Positions 32,637 to 43,255 of a stretch of 64,000 bases of DNA are shown piece by piece (within the stretch, counting starts at the first letter, position 1; each line of letters starts with the position of its first letter). The notes under the pieces are model-generated. The model ran no database searches. It saw only the letters and a program-made list of their open reading frames with translations, and was not told where the DNA came from. Both the position numbers and the translations under genes were made by a program. The DNA lies in the NCBI GenBank assembly GCA_036924085.1, contig JAVGWX010000009.1:63569512-63633511 (forward strand), in the 5' to 3' direction. Source of the stretch: Ariolimax columbianus (lineage: Eukaryota; Mollusca; Gastropoda; Stylommatophora; Arionidae).

Positions 32637-33979
32637 CTGTACACTGGAAGAGTGAGACCAGTTCTCGAGTATGGCATTGCGGCATGGACAACCGCAGCGA
32701 AGGCGAACTTCGATAAAGTTAGCAGACTTCAAAACCAAGCCATGAAAATTATAACAGGAGGCATGAAGTCAACGCCAATTGTAGAACTTGAAAAGATTAC
32801 AAAACTGCAATCCATGACCGATAGAAGAGACTGCAGAGCCCAGCTGCAGTCAGAGAAATTCCGAAGACTGACCGACCATCCGATGCACCAGAGACTAAAC
32901 AATTTGGGAAATGGGAAACTAAAGCGGAGAAACTTTGCAGAAATAGCCAAAGCAAAGATGCACGAAGATCCCCTAAACGCACTAACAACACCAAAACCCA
33001 TCACTACTGTACGAAAACCTACCTGGAGGCAGGATATATTTCTAGAGGTGGTAGAAAATATACCAGGTATTGCAAACAAAACCTGCCAGACTGAAAAAGA
33101 AAGGAGAGATACTACCCTAAGCTTCATAACGAAAAGCTACCCAAGCATGTACTGGATCCATGCATACACCGACGGTTCTGTAACAAACACTACACAGAAG
33201 GGAGGGGCAGGAGCATTCCTGAACCTACCAAATGGCAGAAAAATAACACTGTCATTAGCTACTGGTAAGTACACAAGCAATTTAAGAGCGGAGGCAGAGG
33301 CAATGATGGCGGCAGTGGAAGAAATGGTGACACACAGTGAAAATTAAAGCCATATAGTCCTGCTTACAGATGCTCTCGCCGTAGTCACAGCGCTAAAAAG
33401 CCAGAAGAATACTGAGCTTAATGACTTAAGAGCAGCACTCTGCAAACTGTGCCATCAGTCCGCACCAAAAAGGGTAGTGGTACAGTGGGTCCCATCACAC
33501 TGCAACATCCAAGGCAACGAGGAGGCAGACAGACTGGCAAAAGAAGGTGCAAGACTACCACAAACAGATACTAGTATGACGTACGAAGAGTCAAAACGGC
33601 TTATCAAAGCCAGATACATGACCAAATGGGAAACCGAACATACTGGTTACACCAAATACGATGCCTATTACCAGTTGAACCGAAGAGAGCAGGTCGTTGT
33701 CTTCAGACTTCGCACTGGCCACAATAGACTGAGATACCACCTATTCAACAAATTGAAGATAGGGTGTACCGACGAATGCCCGTGCGGTACTTGTAAAATG
33801 ACCGCTGAACATCTGCTGCAGAACTGCCCGACATACGAGGATCAGAGACAGCAGATGTGGCCATCACCAGTGGAACTGCAAGACAAGCTCTATGGCAGTG
33901 GCGACAGCCTCAGGATGACCGCCGCTTTTTTCGAAAAAATAATGGTTACTGTCTGACTGCGTACGAAGAAGAAGAAGAA
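32637..33979 (+). mobile_element. Jockey/I-type LINE C1 with RNase H, nested in LINE D
   Basis: This 5'-truncated copy starts after the reverse transcriptase. The first ORF (32,652-33,347) has RPVLEYGIAAW, a linker, and the RNase H start (YTDGS at about 33,165, RAEAEAM at about 33,287). A single TAA at 33,345 separates it from SHIVLLTDALAV and the second ORF (33,477-33,956) with WVPSHCNIQGNEEADRLAK. All four RNase H acidic residues are present. The C-terminal CPCGTCKMTAEHLLQNCP looks like a CCHC-type zinc motif. The tail is (gaa)n. It is flanked by ggaaagcgctagttg copies at 32,615 and 33,980, a target-site duplication of about 22 bp. Confidence 0.9.
33477..33956 (+). pseudogene. LINE C1 ORF2 C-terminus: RNase H end and zinc motif
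   Basis: The 159-codon open stretch begins inside RNase H at MVQWVPSHCNIQGNEEADRL; the methionine is internal to the original protein. The catalytic His/Asp block (SH, then NEEADRLAKEGA) is complete. It is followed by a helical segment, the FRLRTGHNRLR.HLF block and CPCGTCKMTAEHLLQNCP, a cysteine/histidine pattern typical of jockey/I-like C-termini and probably nucleic-acid binding. The natural stop follows KLYGSGDSL and a short tail. Being intact over 159 codons, it is young. Confidence 0.85.
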
Positions 33980-34002
33980 GGAAAGCGCTAGTTGGAAAGA
34001 AA

Positions 34003-34465
34003 GAAGATGTAATGATAGAATGTACTCACTGAAGTGGGCGCACAAAAGCAAATTTTCCGTTTTGTACAAAAACGTTGGTTGAGTTGGCTGGGCCACAATA
34101 TGAGACAAGAAAGTATTCTAGAGAAGATACTAGAGGGCAAGATTGAAGGGAAGAGAGGACCGGGGCGACCAAGACTCACCTTTACATCTCAGGCAAGCAG
34201 GGACATTAAAGTACAAACTTCGCTGGAATGAAGAGAACTACCGAGGATAGGGTCAAATGGTGAGAAATACTCAGACAACCTTACAACCAGCCTTAGGACT
34301 GGTAAACTAGACGATAGGGTCAAATGGAGAGACATAATCACACAACCTAACAACCAGTCTTAGGACTGATCAACTACAGGATAGATTCAAATGGAGAGAC
34401 ATAATCAGACAACCCTACAACCAGTCTTGGGACAGACAGATCAACCAGATGATGATGACTTACAA
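34003..34465 (+). mobile_element. LINE family D, right part and 3' end
   Basis: Continues the element broken at 32,636. An ORF at 34,034-34,231 encodes FRFVQKRWLSWLGHNMRQES, then LEGKIEGKRGPGRPRLTF, the usual C-terminal GH and KR.RGRPR motifs of RTE-like LINEs. After a stop the terminal coding sequence DR.KWRDII.QP..QS is present three times. The tail finishes in gatgatgatgac. Confidence 0.75.
34240..34450 (+). repeat. 65-bp tandem repeat of LINE D 3' coding end, 3 copies
   Basis: The unit includes gatagggtcaaatggagaga, cataatcacacaaccta, ccagtcttaggactg. It corresponds to the last codons of the LINE (DRVKWRDII, then NNQS) and so was duplicated from LINE sequence. A single unit would restore an ordinary LINE 3' end. 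Confidence 0.85.
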
Positions 34466-34694
34466 TACAAATTGATATCAATACTATCGTTGTCGCTGCT
34501 TGTTTAACATCTATCAATAAGAAAGCATCCCCCCACCCCCATTGGATCCCGAGGCCCCTTATTGGGAATGACAGAATATAACCGTTGCTGAATACTGCCA
34601 CAGTAAGTCAAGGACAACAAATGTTTCGGCAGGCGATGTATTTATTTCTCCTGGGTGATGAAGACAATATGACAAATTATTTAATTCATTACAT

Positions 34695-35566
34695 GTTGTT
34701 GTTGTTGTTAGAAAATGCAAATACTTTGGTCAGATCAAGACACACGAAAGCCAGATAGTCATGTTTACAGATGCCATGTCCGTGGTTACTGCATTAAAAA
34801 GCCAAAAACAAACAGAACTTAATGACTTAAGAGCAGTACTCTGTTAACTATGCCAGCAGTCCACACCCAATAAAGTAATAGTACAGTGGGTAACATTCAA
34901 GGCAACGAGGAGGCAGGCAGACTAGCAAAAGAAGGTGCAAGGTTACAACAACCTGATTCTAGTGGGACCTACGAAGAGTCCAAAAGGCTTATTAGGGCCA
35001 GGTACAAATGGGAAACGGAGCATACTGGCTACACACCTAATGATGCTTATTACCAGTTGATGAGAAGAGAGCAGGTGGCGGTCTTCAGACTCCGTACAGG
35101 TCACAATAGACCGAGGTGCCATCTATTCAATAAACTGAAGATAGGTGCTACAGGAAAAAGACCACTGAACATCTGCTGAAAAATTGCCCGACATACGAGG
35201 ACCAGAGAAAGCACACGTGGCCATCACCAGTGCCAACACTAGACAAGCTCTATGGCAGTGTCGACAACCTTAGGACGACTGCTGCTTTCTTCGAACAAAT
35301 ACAAGCTGTCGCCTGACAGCGTACGATGAAGAAGAAGATGAAGAAGATCAAGACACACAAGTCTCAAGAGAACAGTGTTGGAAGTTATGGTACCAGGTAA
35401 AAGAGGAAGGGGTAGACGAAAAGGACGATGGCACCAAGATATCCAGGAATGTCTTGGTATGACTGTGGCGGAGGCTAGAGTTCTAGCAAGGGAACGAATT
35501 GCTTTCAGGCAGACTGTTATGGGAGCGACGTTCTATAAAGGGCATGCTACATGATGATGACATGTT
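34695..35566 (+). mobile_element. RTE-type LINE B 3' end, split by LINE C2
   Basis: The left piece (34,709-34,745) encodes RKCKYFGQIKTH and the right piece (35,345-35,566) continues with the basic GKRGRGR and RWHQDIQECLGM, then RQTVMGATFYKGHAT and a stop. The tail is atgatgatgac. The joined order equals the LINE B copy at 7.85-8.09 kb. The insert between them is LINE C2, flanked by agatcaagacacac on both sides (34,732-34,745 and 35,345-35,358), an exact 14-bp target-site duplication. Confidence 0.9.
34746..35344 (+). mobile_element. LINE C2, RNase H to 3' end, nested in LINE B
   Basis: A 5'-truncated copy of the C1 family, starting inside RNase H (FTDAMSVVTALKS) and ending in the same gtacgatgaagaagaag tail. 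Compared with C1 it lacks the WVPSHC codons, part of the ARYMTK region and most of the cysteine-rich CPCGTCKM block, so it is defective. The remaining ORF (34,886-35,179) reads GNIQGNEEAGRLAKEGA, with the last catalytic Asp changed to Gly. A 14-bp target-site duplication flanks it. Confidence 0.88.
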
Positions 35567-36296
35567 GTAAGATGCCACTAAAGGTTGTGCATTAATGTGT
35601 CAATTATTGCTACAGTACAGCAAATTACTAGAACATGTGTGTCCTAATAGCTCGTAATGGGAAGCCAAATACAGTGCTGGACCTGTGTTTCAACAAATGG
35701 AGAGGCGGGATCTTGCTTTGGTTGATTGGACTTCATGCATGCATTGAAAGGCGTGACTGAAGAGAGTTGTGCTTGAGACTAGCATACTCATCATGCAAGC
35801 ACATTGTTACAGAAACCCCTACTGGAAGAGCATGCACAGTTCTTTGCCGCAGGCTTCTTGATGAAGGTCGACCGTGCTGGTACTGTTGTGCTCCAGCTGG
35901 GTCAATAAAGACAAGAAGATAGATCGTCCTCGTTTGTCTTCAGACCTCGACTTAAATGACTCTAACAAAGGCAGCAGTCGACTTGAGGGTCCGTGCACTT
36001 CCGTACAGCGTCTCGGGGAAGGACACTGGCTGTTGCCAAATGCTACTTCTTTTGTCGGTATATGATGGACATGACTGGAAACTGTGTACTGCTGCCATAT
36101 GGGCTGTGCCGAGACGAAAGATGACCCGCTAACGTGGAGGACAGATGGAGCATAGGCGAAATGTTTCAGACAGTTGTTCCAAGGGTGACCTCACGGACGA
36201 CTCCATTAGTGGTGAGGTCTTGTGTTTCGTGTGGTGTCAAAAGTAGACAACCTGCAAATAAAATAAATATTTGTATAAGTTGGTCGTGTTTACTGT
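35567..36296. other. No feature recognised
   Basis: One 63-codon ORF at 35,874-36,065 has no recognisable domain. No repeats were seen. It may be unique sequence. Confidence 0.4.
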
Positions 36297-36380
36297 AGTC
36301 TTAGTCTTAGTAGACCTGTGCTTCTACATGGGCAGATGTCCAGGTGTATGTCCTAGCTCTGGATTGAGCTGGATGTAGCC
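36297..36380 (-). repeat. Dispersed repeat, inverted mate of 5-85
   Basis: Reverse complement of the window start with scattered changes. It ends where the Tx1-type LINE begins, so it either was the insertion site or is part of a 5' junction. Confidence 0.6.
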
Positions 36381-36424
36381 GGGATGAGGATTTCCTGCTT
36401 AACGGGCTAGACTCGAGCAGCTTA

Positions 36425-36976
36425 TTGCTCTACTGTACACCCCTGTCCTTAATTGACTTAAAAAACTCACTCGACTACTTTCAGAAAAACAAAAGCCCAG
36501 GCTCTGACGGCTTGACCGTAGAGTTCTACGTAACCTTCTTCGACAGTATTGGGCCCACCCTTTTAAAAGTTTTAAATGAATCATTTGAAAAAGGCGAATT
36601 GCCAAATAGCCTTAATGAAGCTTACATTACACTGATCCCTAAACCGGACAGTGACAAGCTAGAGGCCAAAAAGTACAGACCAATTTCTCTCCTGAACGTA
36701 GACTACACAATTCTGACCAAAGCCCTCACACTAAAGATTAGACCCCTTATGCAACATCTAGTACATAAAGACCAACAATGTAGCGTAAAGGATAGGAAAA
36801 TCAGTAAACATGCACACTTCCTACGAGACATTATACAATTTACTAACGACAAAAACATCCAATCTGGCATTCTCTCAATTGATCAAGAAAAAGCTTTCGA
36901 CAGAGTCTCACATTCCTTTCTACACGAAATATTAAATAAAAATAACATTGGGGAATACCTCACTAAATGGATACAA
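36425..36976 (+). pseudogene. Tx1-type LINE reverse transcriptase, first half
   Basis: The frame carries NKSPGSDGLTVEFYVTFFD, ITLIPKPDSDKLEAKKYRPI, SLLNVDY, the CSVKDRKI region (the GRSI-like block of Tx1) and ILSIDQEKAFDRVSH, with the first catalytic Asp in the SIDQEKAFDRV block. It then enters NNIGEYLTKWIQ, which is the unit of the following array, and stops at 37,013 after the second copy because the unit shifts the frame. Confidence 0.88.
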
Positions 36977-37920
36977 ATAACATTGGGGAATACCTCACTA
37001 AATGGATACAAATAACATTGGGGAATACCTCACTAAATGGATACAAATAACATTGGGGAATACCTCACTAAATGGATACAAATAACATTGGGGAATACCT
37101 CACTAAATGGATACAAATAACATTGGGGAATACCTCACTAAATGGATACAAATAACATTGGGGAATACCTCACTAAATGGATACAAATAACATTGGGGAA
37201 TACCTCACTAAATGGATACAAATAACATTGGGGAATACCTCACTAAATGGATACAAATAACATTGGGGAATACCTCACTAAATGGATACAAATAACATTG
37301 GGGAATACCTCACTAAATGGATACAAATAACATTGGGGAATACCACACTAAATGGATACAAATAACATTGGGGAATACCTCACTAAATGGATACAAATAA
37401 CATTGGAGAATACCTCACTAAATGGATACAAATAACCTTGGGGAATACCTCACTAAATGGATACAAATAACATTGGGGAATACCTCACTAAATGGATACA
37501 AATAACATTGGGGAATACCACACTAAATGGATACAAATAACATTGGGGAATACCTCACTAAATGGAGACAAATAACATTGGGGAATACCTCACTAAATGG
37601 ATACAAATAACATTGGGGAATACCTCACTAAATGGAGACAAATAACATTGGGGAATACCTCACTAAATGGATACAAATAACATTGGGGAATACCTCACTA
37701 AATGGATACAAATAACATTGGGGAATACCTCACTAAATGGATACAAATAACATTGGGGAATACCTCACTAAATGGATACAAATAACATTGGGGAATACCT
37801 CACTAAATGGATACAAATAACATTGGGGAATACCTCACTAAATGGATACAAATAACATTGGAGAATACCTCACTAAATGGATACAAATAACCTTGGCGAA
37901 TACCTCACTAAATGGATCAA
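36941..37920 (+). repeat. 35-bp minisatellite in Tx1 reverse transcriptase, 28 copies
   Basis: Copies start every 35 bp from 36,941 to 37,886 with no length change: aataacattggggaatacct, then cactaaatggataca. The unit encodes NNIGEYLTKWI of the host protein, and the last copy runs into KIIYKRPESK, the normal continuation. The 27 extra units add 945 bp, a multiple of three, so the two flanks are in the same frame although single units are not. Few variants exist (accaca, gagaca, ttggag), so the array is young. Confidence 0.98.
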
Positions 37921-39279
37921 AATAATATATAAGAGACCCGAAAGCAAAATAATGATTAATCATCAGTTAACTGATAGTTTCCCCTTAACAAGATCAGTTA
38001 GGCAAGGATGTCCGCTGTCCCCAACACTGTATACCCTAGTCTTGGATCCCCTACTAGAGAAGATTAGACAGTACCCAACAATAGTAGGGACCCATGTTCC
38101 GGGGTCTGGGGAACAAAAATTAATGGCTTACGCGGACGAAACCGCTTTCTTTCCACCCAATAGTAGGTCAATTCAAAATATCCTAAACACCTTCACACAA
38201 TTCGGCACAGAAAGCGGATACAAAATTAATATCCCCAAATCATCCATAATGGGGATTGGCAAGTGGATAAATAAATTCGATTTTCCCTTTCACCTAAATC
38301 AAGCAAAAAAAATAAAAATATATGTAATAATATACCCTGCAAATCCACTTGACCATAATAAAGAAATATGGGAGAAAATTACTGTAAATAATAAAAACAT
38401 CCTCAACAAATTTGAATACAAAATTACAACAATATTTAGGCGCAGTATAATAGTTAACTCAGTTATAATACCAAAACTAATATATGTCGCAAACATATTA
38501 TGCCCACCCCTAACAACAATCAAAGAAATACATAAAGCAGTTAGAAGTTTCATATTCCACAACACAGTACATAATATCCAATCTAAAACATTAACGCAGG
38601 GAAAAAATCGAGGTGGGATCGCCCTACAAGACACAACAATTAAAATACAATCACTAAGAATCAAATTTGTACAAGAAATCATAAAATACCCTAATAAATA
38701 CCCACTATCCCTTTATTATTTAGGACTAAGGATAATCAAATTATGTAAGTTAAATAACAATATCCAACACTGCTTTAAAAATATACCCATATTTTACAAC
38801 AATGCATTAGACACATTACAGGAAACGAAACATTACTCACACAAAAACCAGACACGATTTACAAAAAACTAATATTATTACAGGAACCCCCACTTAAAGA
38901 TAGGATTAAACGAGGATACGGGTATTTTATAACTAATTACACACATAACTTTTGTAATCTACACAACCTTAAAGTATCACCACACATTAAAGAAGTTACT
39001 TACAGACTAATTTTCGGAACAACACCAATACGTAAACAAACTCAAACCCAGCTAGGACACGTAACACAAAAATGCCATCTTTGCAACAGAAACATACAAG
39101 AAACAGAAAATCATGTATTCTATCTTTGTAAAGTAGTCAGCACAACACTATGTAAAATTAGACAAACAATGAGCAAATTTACTAAAATAAAAGTAGACAT
39201 GTTTAGGGCCATAATGCTTCATACACTTCCATGGACAGATAGAGACACACAAAACAAACTCCTAACAATACTAGCATAG
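37886..39279 (+). pseudogene. Tx1-type LINE reverse transcriptase, second half and C-terminus
   Basis: From the last repeat unit the frame reads NLGEYLTKWIKIIYKRPESK, then RSVRQGCPLSPTLYTLVLDP, LMAYADETAFF, a long helical region, and stops at 38,872. A frameshift in an A-rich run near 38,840 leads to the true continuation, YKKLILLQEPPLKDRIKRG, CHLCNRNIQETENHVFYLC and the stop at 39,277-39,279. The catalytic box reads YADE instead of YADD (38,129-38,140). Confidence 0.85.
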
Positions 39280-39915
39280 TTCAGATACTAAGTATGGACC
39301 TGTCGGTGTAGAGCTCTCTACCACGGGCACACCAGGCAGTTTTCTATATTTTTTTGTATGGGAATGAGTAGGTTCTTTGCCCAGGTGTTTCACGATCTGT
39401 GAATAATCTGGGCAGGACCTACGGACTGCCTGGGAGCAAAGGATAGATATATATGGATTTTTTGTACCAGTGAGAGTGAACGAGAATGTATGGTGTGTGT
39501 AAGTGAACACACGGGTACTAGGATGAAAATATTGATGTAAATTGTGTGTATGCTTGTACATGTGGATAAATGTGTATGAATGAGTACCCATGTGTGTGGG
39601 AGAGTCGGTAATGTATGGAAAGGTGTATGCAGACGTATGCTGAAGCGATGTATGGATGAAGATATATGTTTTTAGACAGAGATGCCTCCGTGTTGCCTGG
39701 AACTGTGATGTATGTGTGGATGTGTGTGTGTTTGTATACGCGTGTACGTATGTCTGCGTGTATATTTTTGTAAATAACATGTACAAATTTATTAAGATAT
39801 GCAGTTGATTGCTTTTTGCTCTGGTTGCATTTTGCACAAAACCTCATTGCAAGATAATGACACATGCAAATGCAAAATGCGCCATTGAAGCGGGAAATAA
39901 AAACCATAAAATCTT

Positions 39916-40647
39916 ATTGCTCTGCTGCATTGGGACAAGCGTCGCGGAGTGTGGTTAACAGAATGTGCAGGTCCATCTTAATAGACTCTAAGCACTAGAG
40001 CAAAACTAACCTTAAGCCTGTTAGGCGCCATCTTTGCTGCTCTTAACAAACCACCTAACCATGACCTGTGTTATGCCATGTCATACAGGTACTCCCTTCT
40101 TTCGACATACTCTCTGTGGCAGTGGTGCTATTCTTGTCCTTGTTATTCACAGACCCATGCTGGCCACTCGGGATGTTTACTGTAGTACCCCAGTCATACA
40201 GTGGGTTAGAGGTAAGATGTTGCTTGTACAGAGTATCATATGTGTTTTTATTGTGATTGCACAAAGCGGCAAAGTGACATGCTGCTACTCAGATATTAAG
40301 CTCACAATATCGCTAGACCTATAAACTAATAAGGCGAATCAAAATGTATAAATTTAATCCCCTAGTAGTGGATCCAATCTGAAGCATCGACTGGCTCATT
40401 TGAAAGTAAGCCTGTTTCTAATCATTTCTTATTGTTTTACTGTTATTTACCTGACCTTGACTTACATGTCCGATCAGTATGTTTTGCTTGACCATACATT
40501 GTTACCGATCCAGAAGCATCAGGGGCTCTTGGCCTTCTACCAAATGCCATGTAATGGCATCTGCACATGACAGTTGTTTACTGCCATACAAAGTGGTCCA
40601 TTGATCTGACGTCTGAGGAAGAAACATTTTACTAACACTGTTGAACG
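39916..40647. other. No feature recognised
   Basis: Overlapping ORFs of up to 96 codons at 40,034-40,324 have no recognisable domain. The 41-bp array begins at the right edge. Confidence 0.4.
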
Positions 40648-43255
40648 CCGAGCACTCAAAAAAGTTATAAATGTGAGCAGTGAGGACAATTTGCCAGAAC
40701 AAAAGTTCTAAAAGTGAGCAGTGAGGACAATTTATCTTAACAAAAGTTTTAAAAGTGGGCTGTTAAAAAAAACTTTTATAGCAAAAGTTATAGAAGTGGG
40801 TGGTAAGGACTATTTAGCCAAATGAAAGTTATACAAGTATACAAATAAGGACAATTTACCCTCTAGTAATTATAAAAGTGGGCGGTAAGGACAATTTACC
40901 CTCTAGTAATTATACAAGTGGGCGGTAAGGACAATTTATCCTCACAAAATTATAAACGTGGGTGGTAAGGACAATTTAGCGAAATGAAAGTTATACTAGT
41001 GGACGGTATAGACAATTTACCCAAATTAAAGGTTATAAATGGAGGCGGTAAGGACAATTTAGCGAAATGAAAGTTATACAAGTGGGCGGTAAGGACAATT
41101 TAGCGAAATGAAAGTTATAAATGTGGTCAGTAAGGACAATTTAGCGAAATGAAAGTTATAAATGTGGGCGGTAAGGACAATTTAGCAAAATGAAAGTTAT
41201 ACAAGTGGGCGGTAAGGACAATTTATCCTCACAAAATTATAAACGCGGGCGATAAGGATAATTTAGCGAAATGAAAGTTATAAATGTGGGCGGTAAAGAC
41301 AATTTACCCAAATTAAAGGTTATAAAAGTTGGCGGTAAGGACAATTTAACCAAATTAAAGGTTATAAAAGTGGGCGGTAAGGACAATTTACCCAAATGAA
41401 AGGTCATAAATGTGGGCGGTAAGGACAATTTACCCAAATAAAAGGTTATAAATGTGGGCGGTAAGGACAATTTACCCAATTGAAAGTCATAAAAGTGGGC
41501 GGTAAGTCGAATTTTCCCAAATGAAAGTCATAAAAATTGGGTGGAATAGACAATTTACCAAAATGAAAGTTATACAAGTGGGTGGTTAGGACAATTTACA
41601 CTCATGAAATTATAAAAGTCTGTGGTAAGGACAATTTACCCTCTAGTAATTAAAAAAGTGGGCGGTAAGGTCAATTTAGCAAAATGAAAGTTATAAATGT
41701 AGGCAATAAGTACAATTTACCCAAATGAAAAGTTATAAATGTGGGCGGTAAGAACAATTTACCCAAATGAAAGTGTATCAATGTGGGTGGTAAGGACATT
41801 TTACCTAAATTAGAGGTTATAAATGGGGGCAGTAAGGACAATTTACCCAATTGAAAGTCATAAAAGTGAGCGGTAAAGACAATTTACCCAAATGAAAGTT
41901 ATAAAAATATGCGGTTAGGACAATTTACCCTATTGAAATTGATAAAAGTGGGCGGTAAGGACAATTTCCTCTCACAAAAGTTATTAAAGTGGGCGGTAAG
42001 AACAATTTACCTAAATCAAATTTTTAAAAGTGGGCGGTGAGGACAATTTAGTTTAATGAAAGTTCTAAAAGTGAGCTGTGAGGACAATTTGCTTAAATGA
42101 AAGTTATGGAAGTGGGCAGTAAAGACAATTTATCCTTACAAAAGTTTTTAAAGTGGGCGGTAAAGACAATTTACCTTAATGAAAGCTGTAAAAGTGGGCG
42201 GTTAGAACATTTCACCCTAGTGAAATTGATAAAAGTCGGCGGTGTAGACAATTTACCCTCACAAAAGTTTTAAAAGTGGGCAGTAAGGACAATTTATTTT
42301 CGCGAAAGGTGGAAAAGGGGGCGGTAAGGACAATTTATATAAATGAAAGTTATAAAAGTGGGCGGTTAGGACAATGTACCCTAACAAAAGTTATAGAAGT
42401 AGGGGGTAAGAACAATTTATTTTCAAGACAATTATAGAAGTAGGCAGTAAAGACAATTTATTTTCGCTAAATTTATAACAGTGGTTGTTAAGGACAATTT
42501 AACCAAATGAAAGGTTTTAAAGTGGGCGCTAAGAACAATTTACCCAAATGAAAGGTTATAAAAGACGGCGGTAAGGACAATTTACCCAAATGAAAGGTTA
42601 TAAATGTTGGCGGACAGGACAATTTACCCAATGGAAAGTTATAAAAGTGGATGGTAAAGAAAATTTACCTTTACGATAGGTATAAAAAGGGGCGGTAAGA
42701 AAATTTACCCTCTCAAAAGGTATAAAAGTCAGTGGTAAGGACAATTTACCACCATGAAAGTTATAATAGTTAGGCGTTAGGACAATTTACCCTAGAGGAA
42801 GTTATAGAAGTGGGCCGTAAGGAAAATCTATTTTCGTAAAATTTATAAAAGTGAGCGGTAAGGAAAATTTACACTCACAAAAGGTATAAAGGGGGTAGTA
42901 AGGACAATTTACCCTCACAAAAGATGTAAAAGTGAGTGGTAAGGACAATTTACCCCCATGAAAGGTATAAAAGTGAGCGGTAAGGATAATTTATCCATAT
43001 GATAGGTATAAAAGTGGAGGTTGTAAAGACAATTTACTCTCACGAATGTTATAAATGTGGGTGGTAAGGACAATTTACCATCACGAAAGGTATAAAAGGG
43101 GGCGGCAAGGACAATTTACCCTCTCGAAAGGTATAAAAGTGGGTGATCAAGAAAATTGACCCTGACGAAAGGTATAAAATGGGGTGGTAGGGAAAATACA
43201 CCCTCACAAAAGGTATAAGAGTGAACGCTAAGGACTATTTACTCTCTCGAAAGGT
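40648..43255. repeat. 41-bp minisatellite, about 63 copies
   Basis: The consensus is gtgggcggtaaggacaattt, then acccaaatgaaagttataaaa. The gacaattta core is strongly conserved while the second half varies (cctca, ccctcta, gcgaaatg). Divergence is much greater than in the other large arrays and rises toward the right end, so the array is old. Short minus-strand frames (GKLSLPPTFITF repeats) are artefacts. Confidence 0.97.

Larger units (their letters stand above)
36384..39915 (+). mobile_element. Tx1/L1-type LINE with 35-bp array in reverse transcriptase
   Basis: This 5'-truncated element starts in the reverse transcriptase fingers at about 36,384. Its ORF2 runs to a stop at 39,279 and is followed by about 630 bp of 3' untranslated sequence ending aaataaaaaccataaaatc. 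The protein shows the Tx1 pattern SPGSDGLT.EFY, then PISLLNVDY, SIDQEKAFDRV and QGCPLSP, and a C-terminal C..C...H....C motif (CHLCNRN, NHVFYLC). Apart from the tandem array and one frameshift near 38,840 the coding sequence is intact, so the insertion is fairly recent. Confidence 0.88.

Noticed and set aside
39271..39907. 188- and 129-codon minus-strand ORFs
   Set aside because: Shadows in the GT-rich 3' untranslated region of the Tx1-type LINE; histidine/threonine-rich artefacts.
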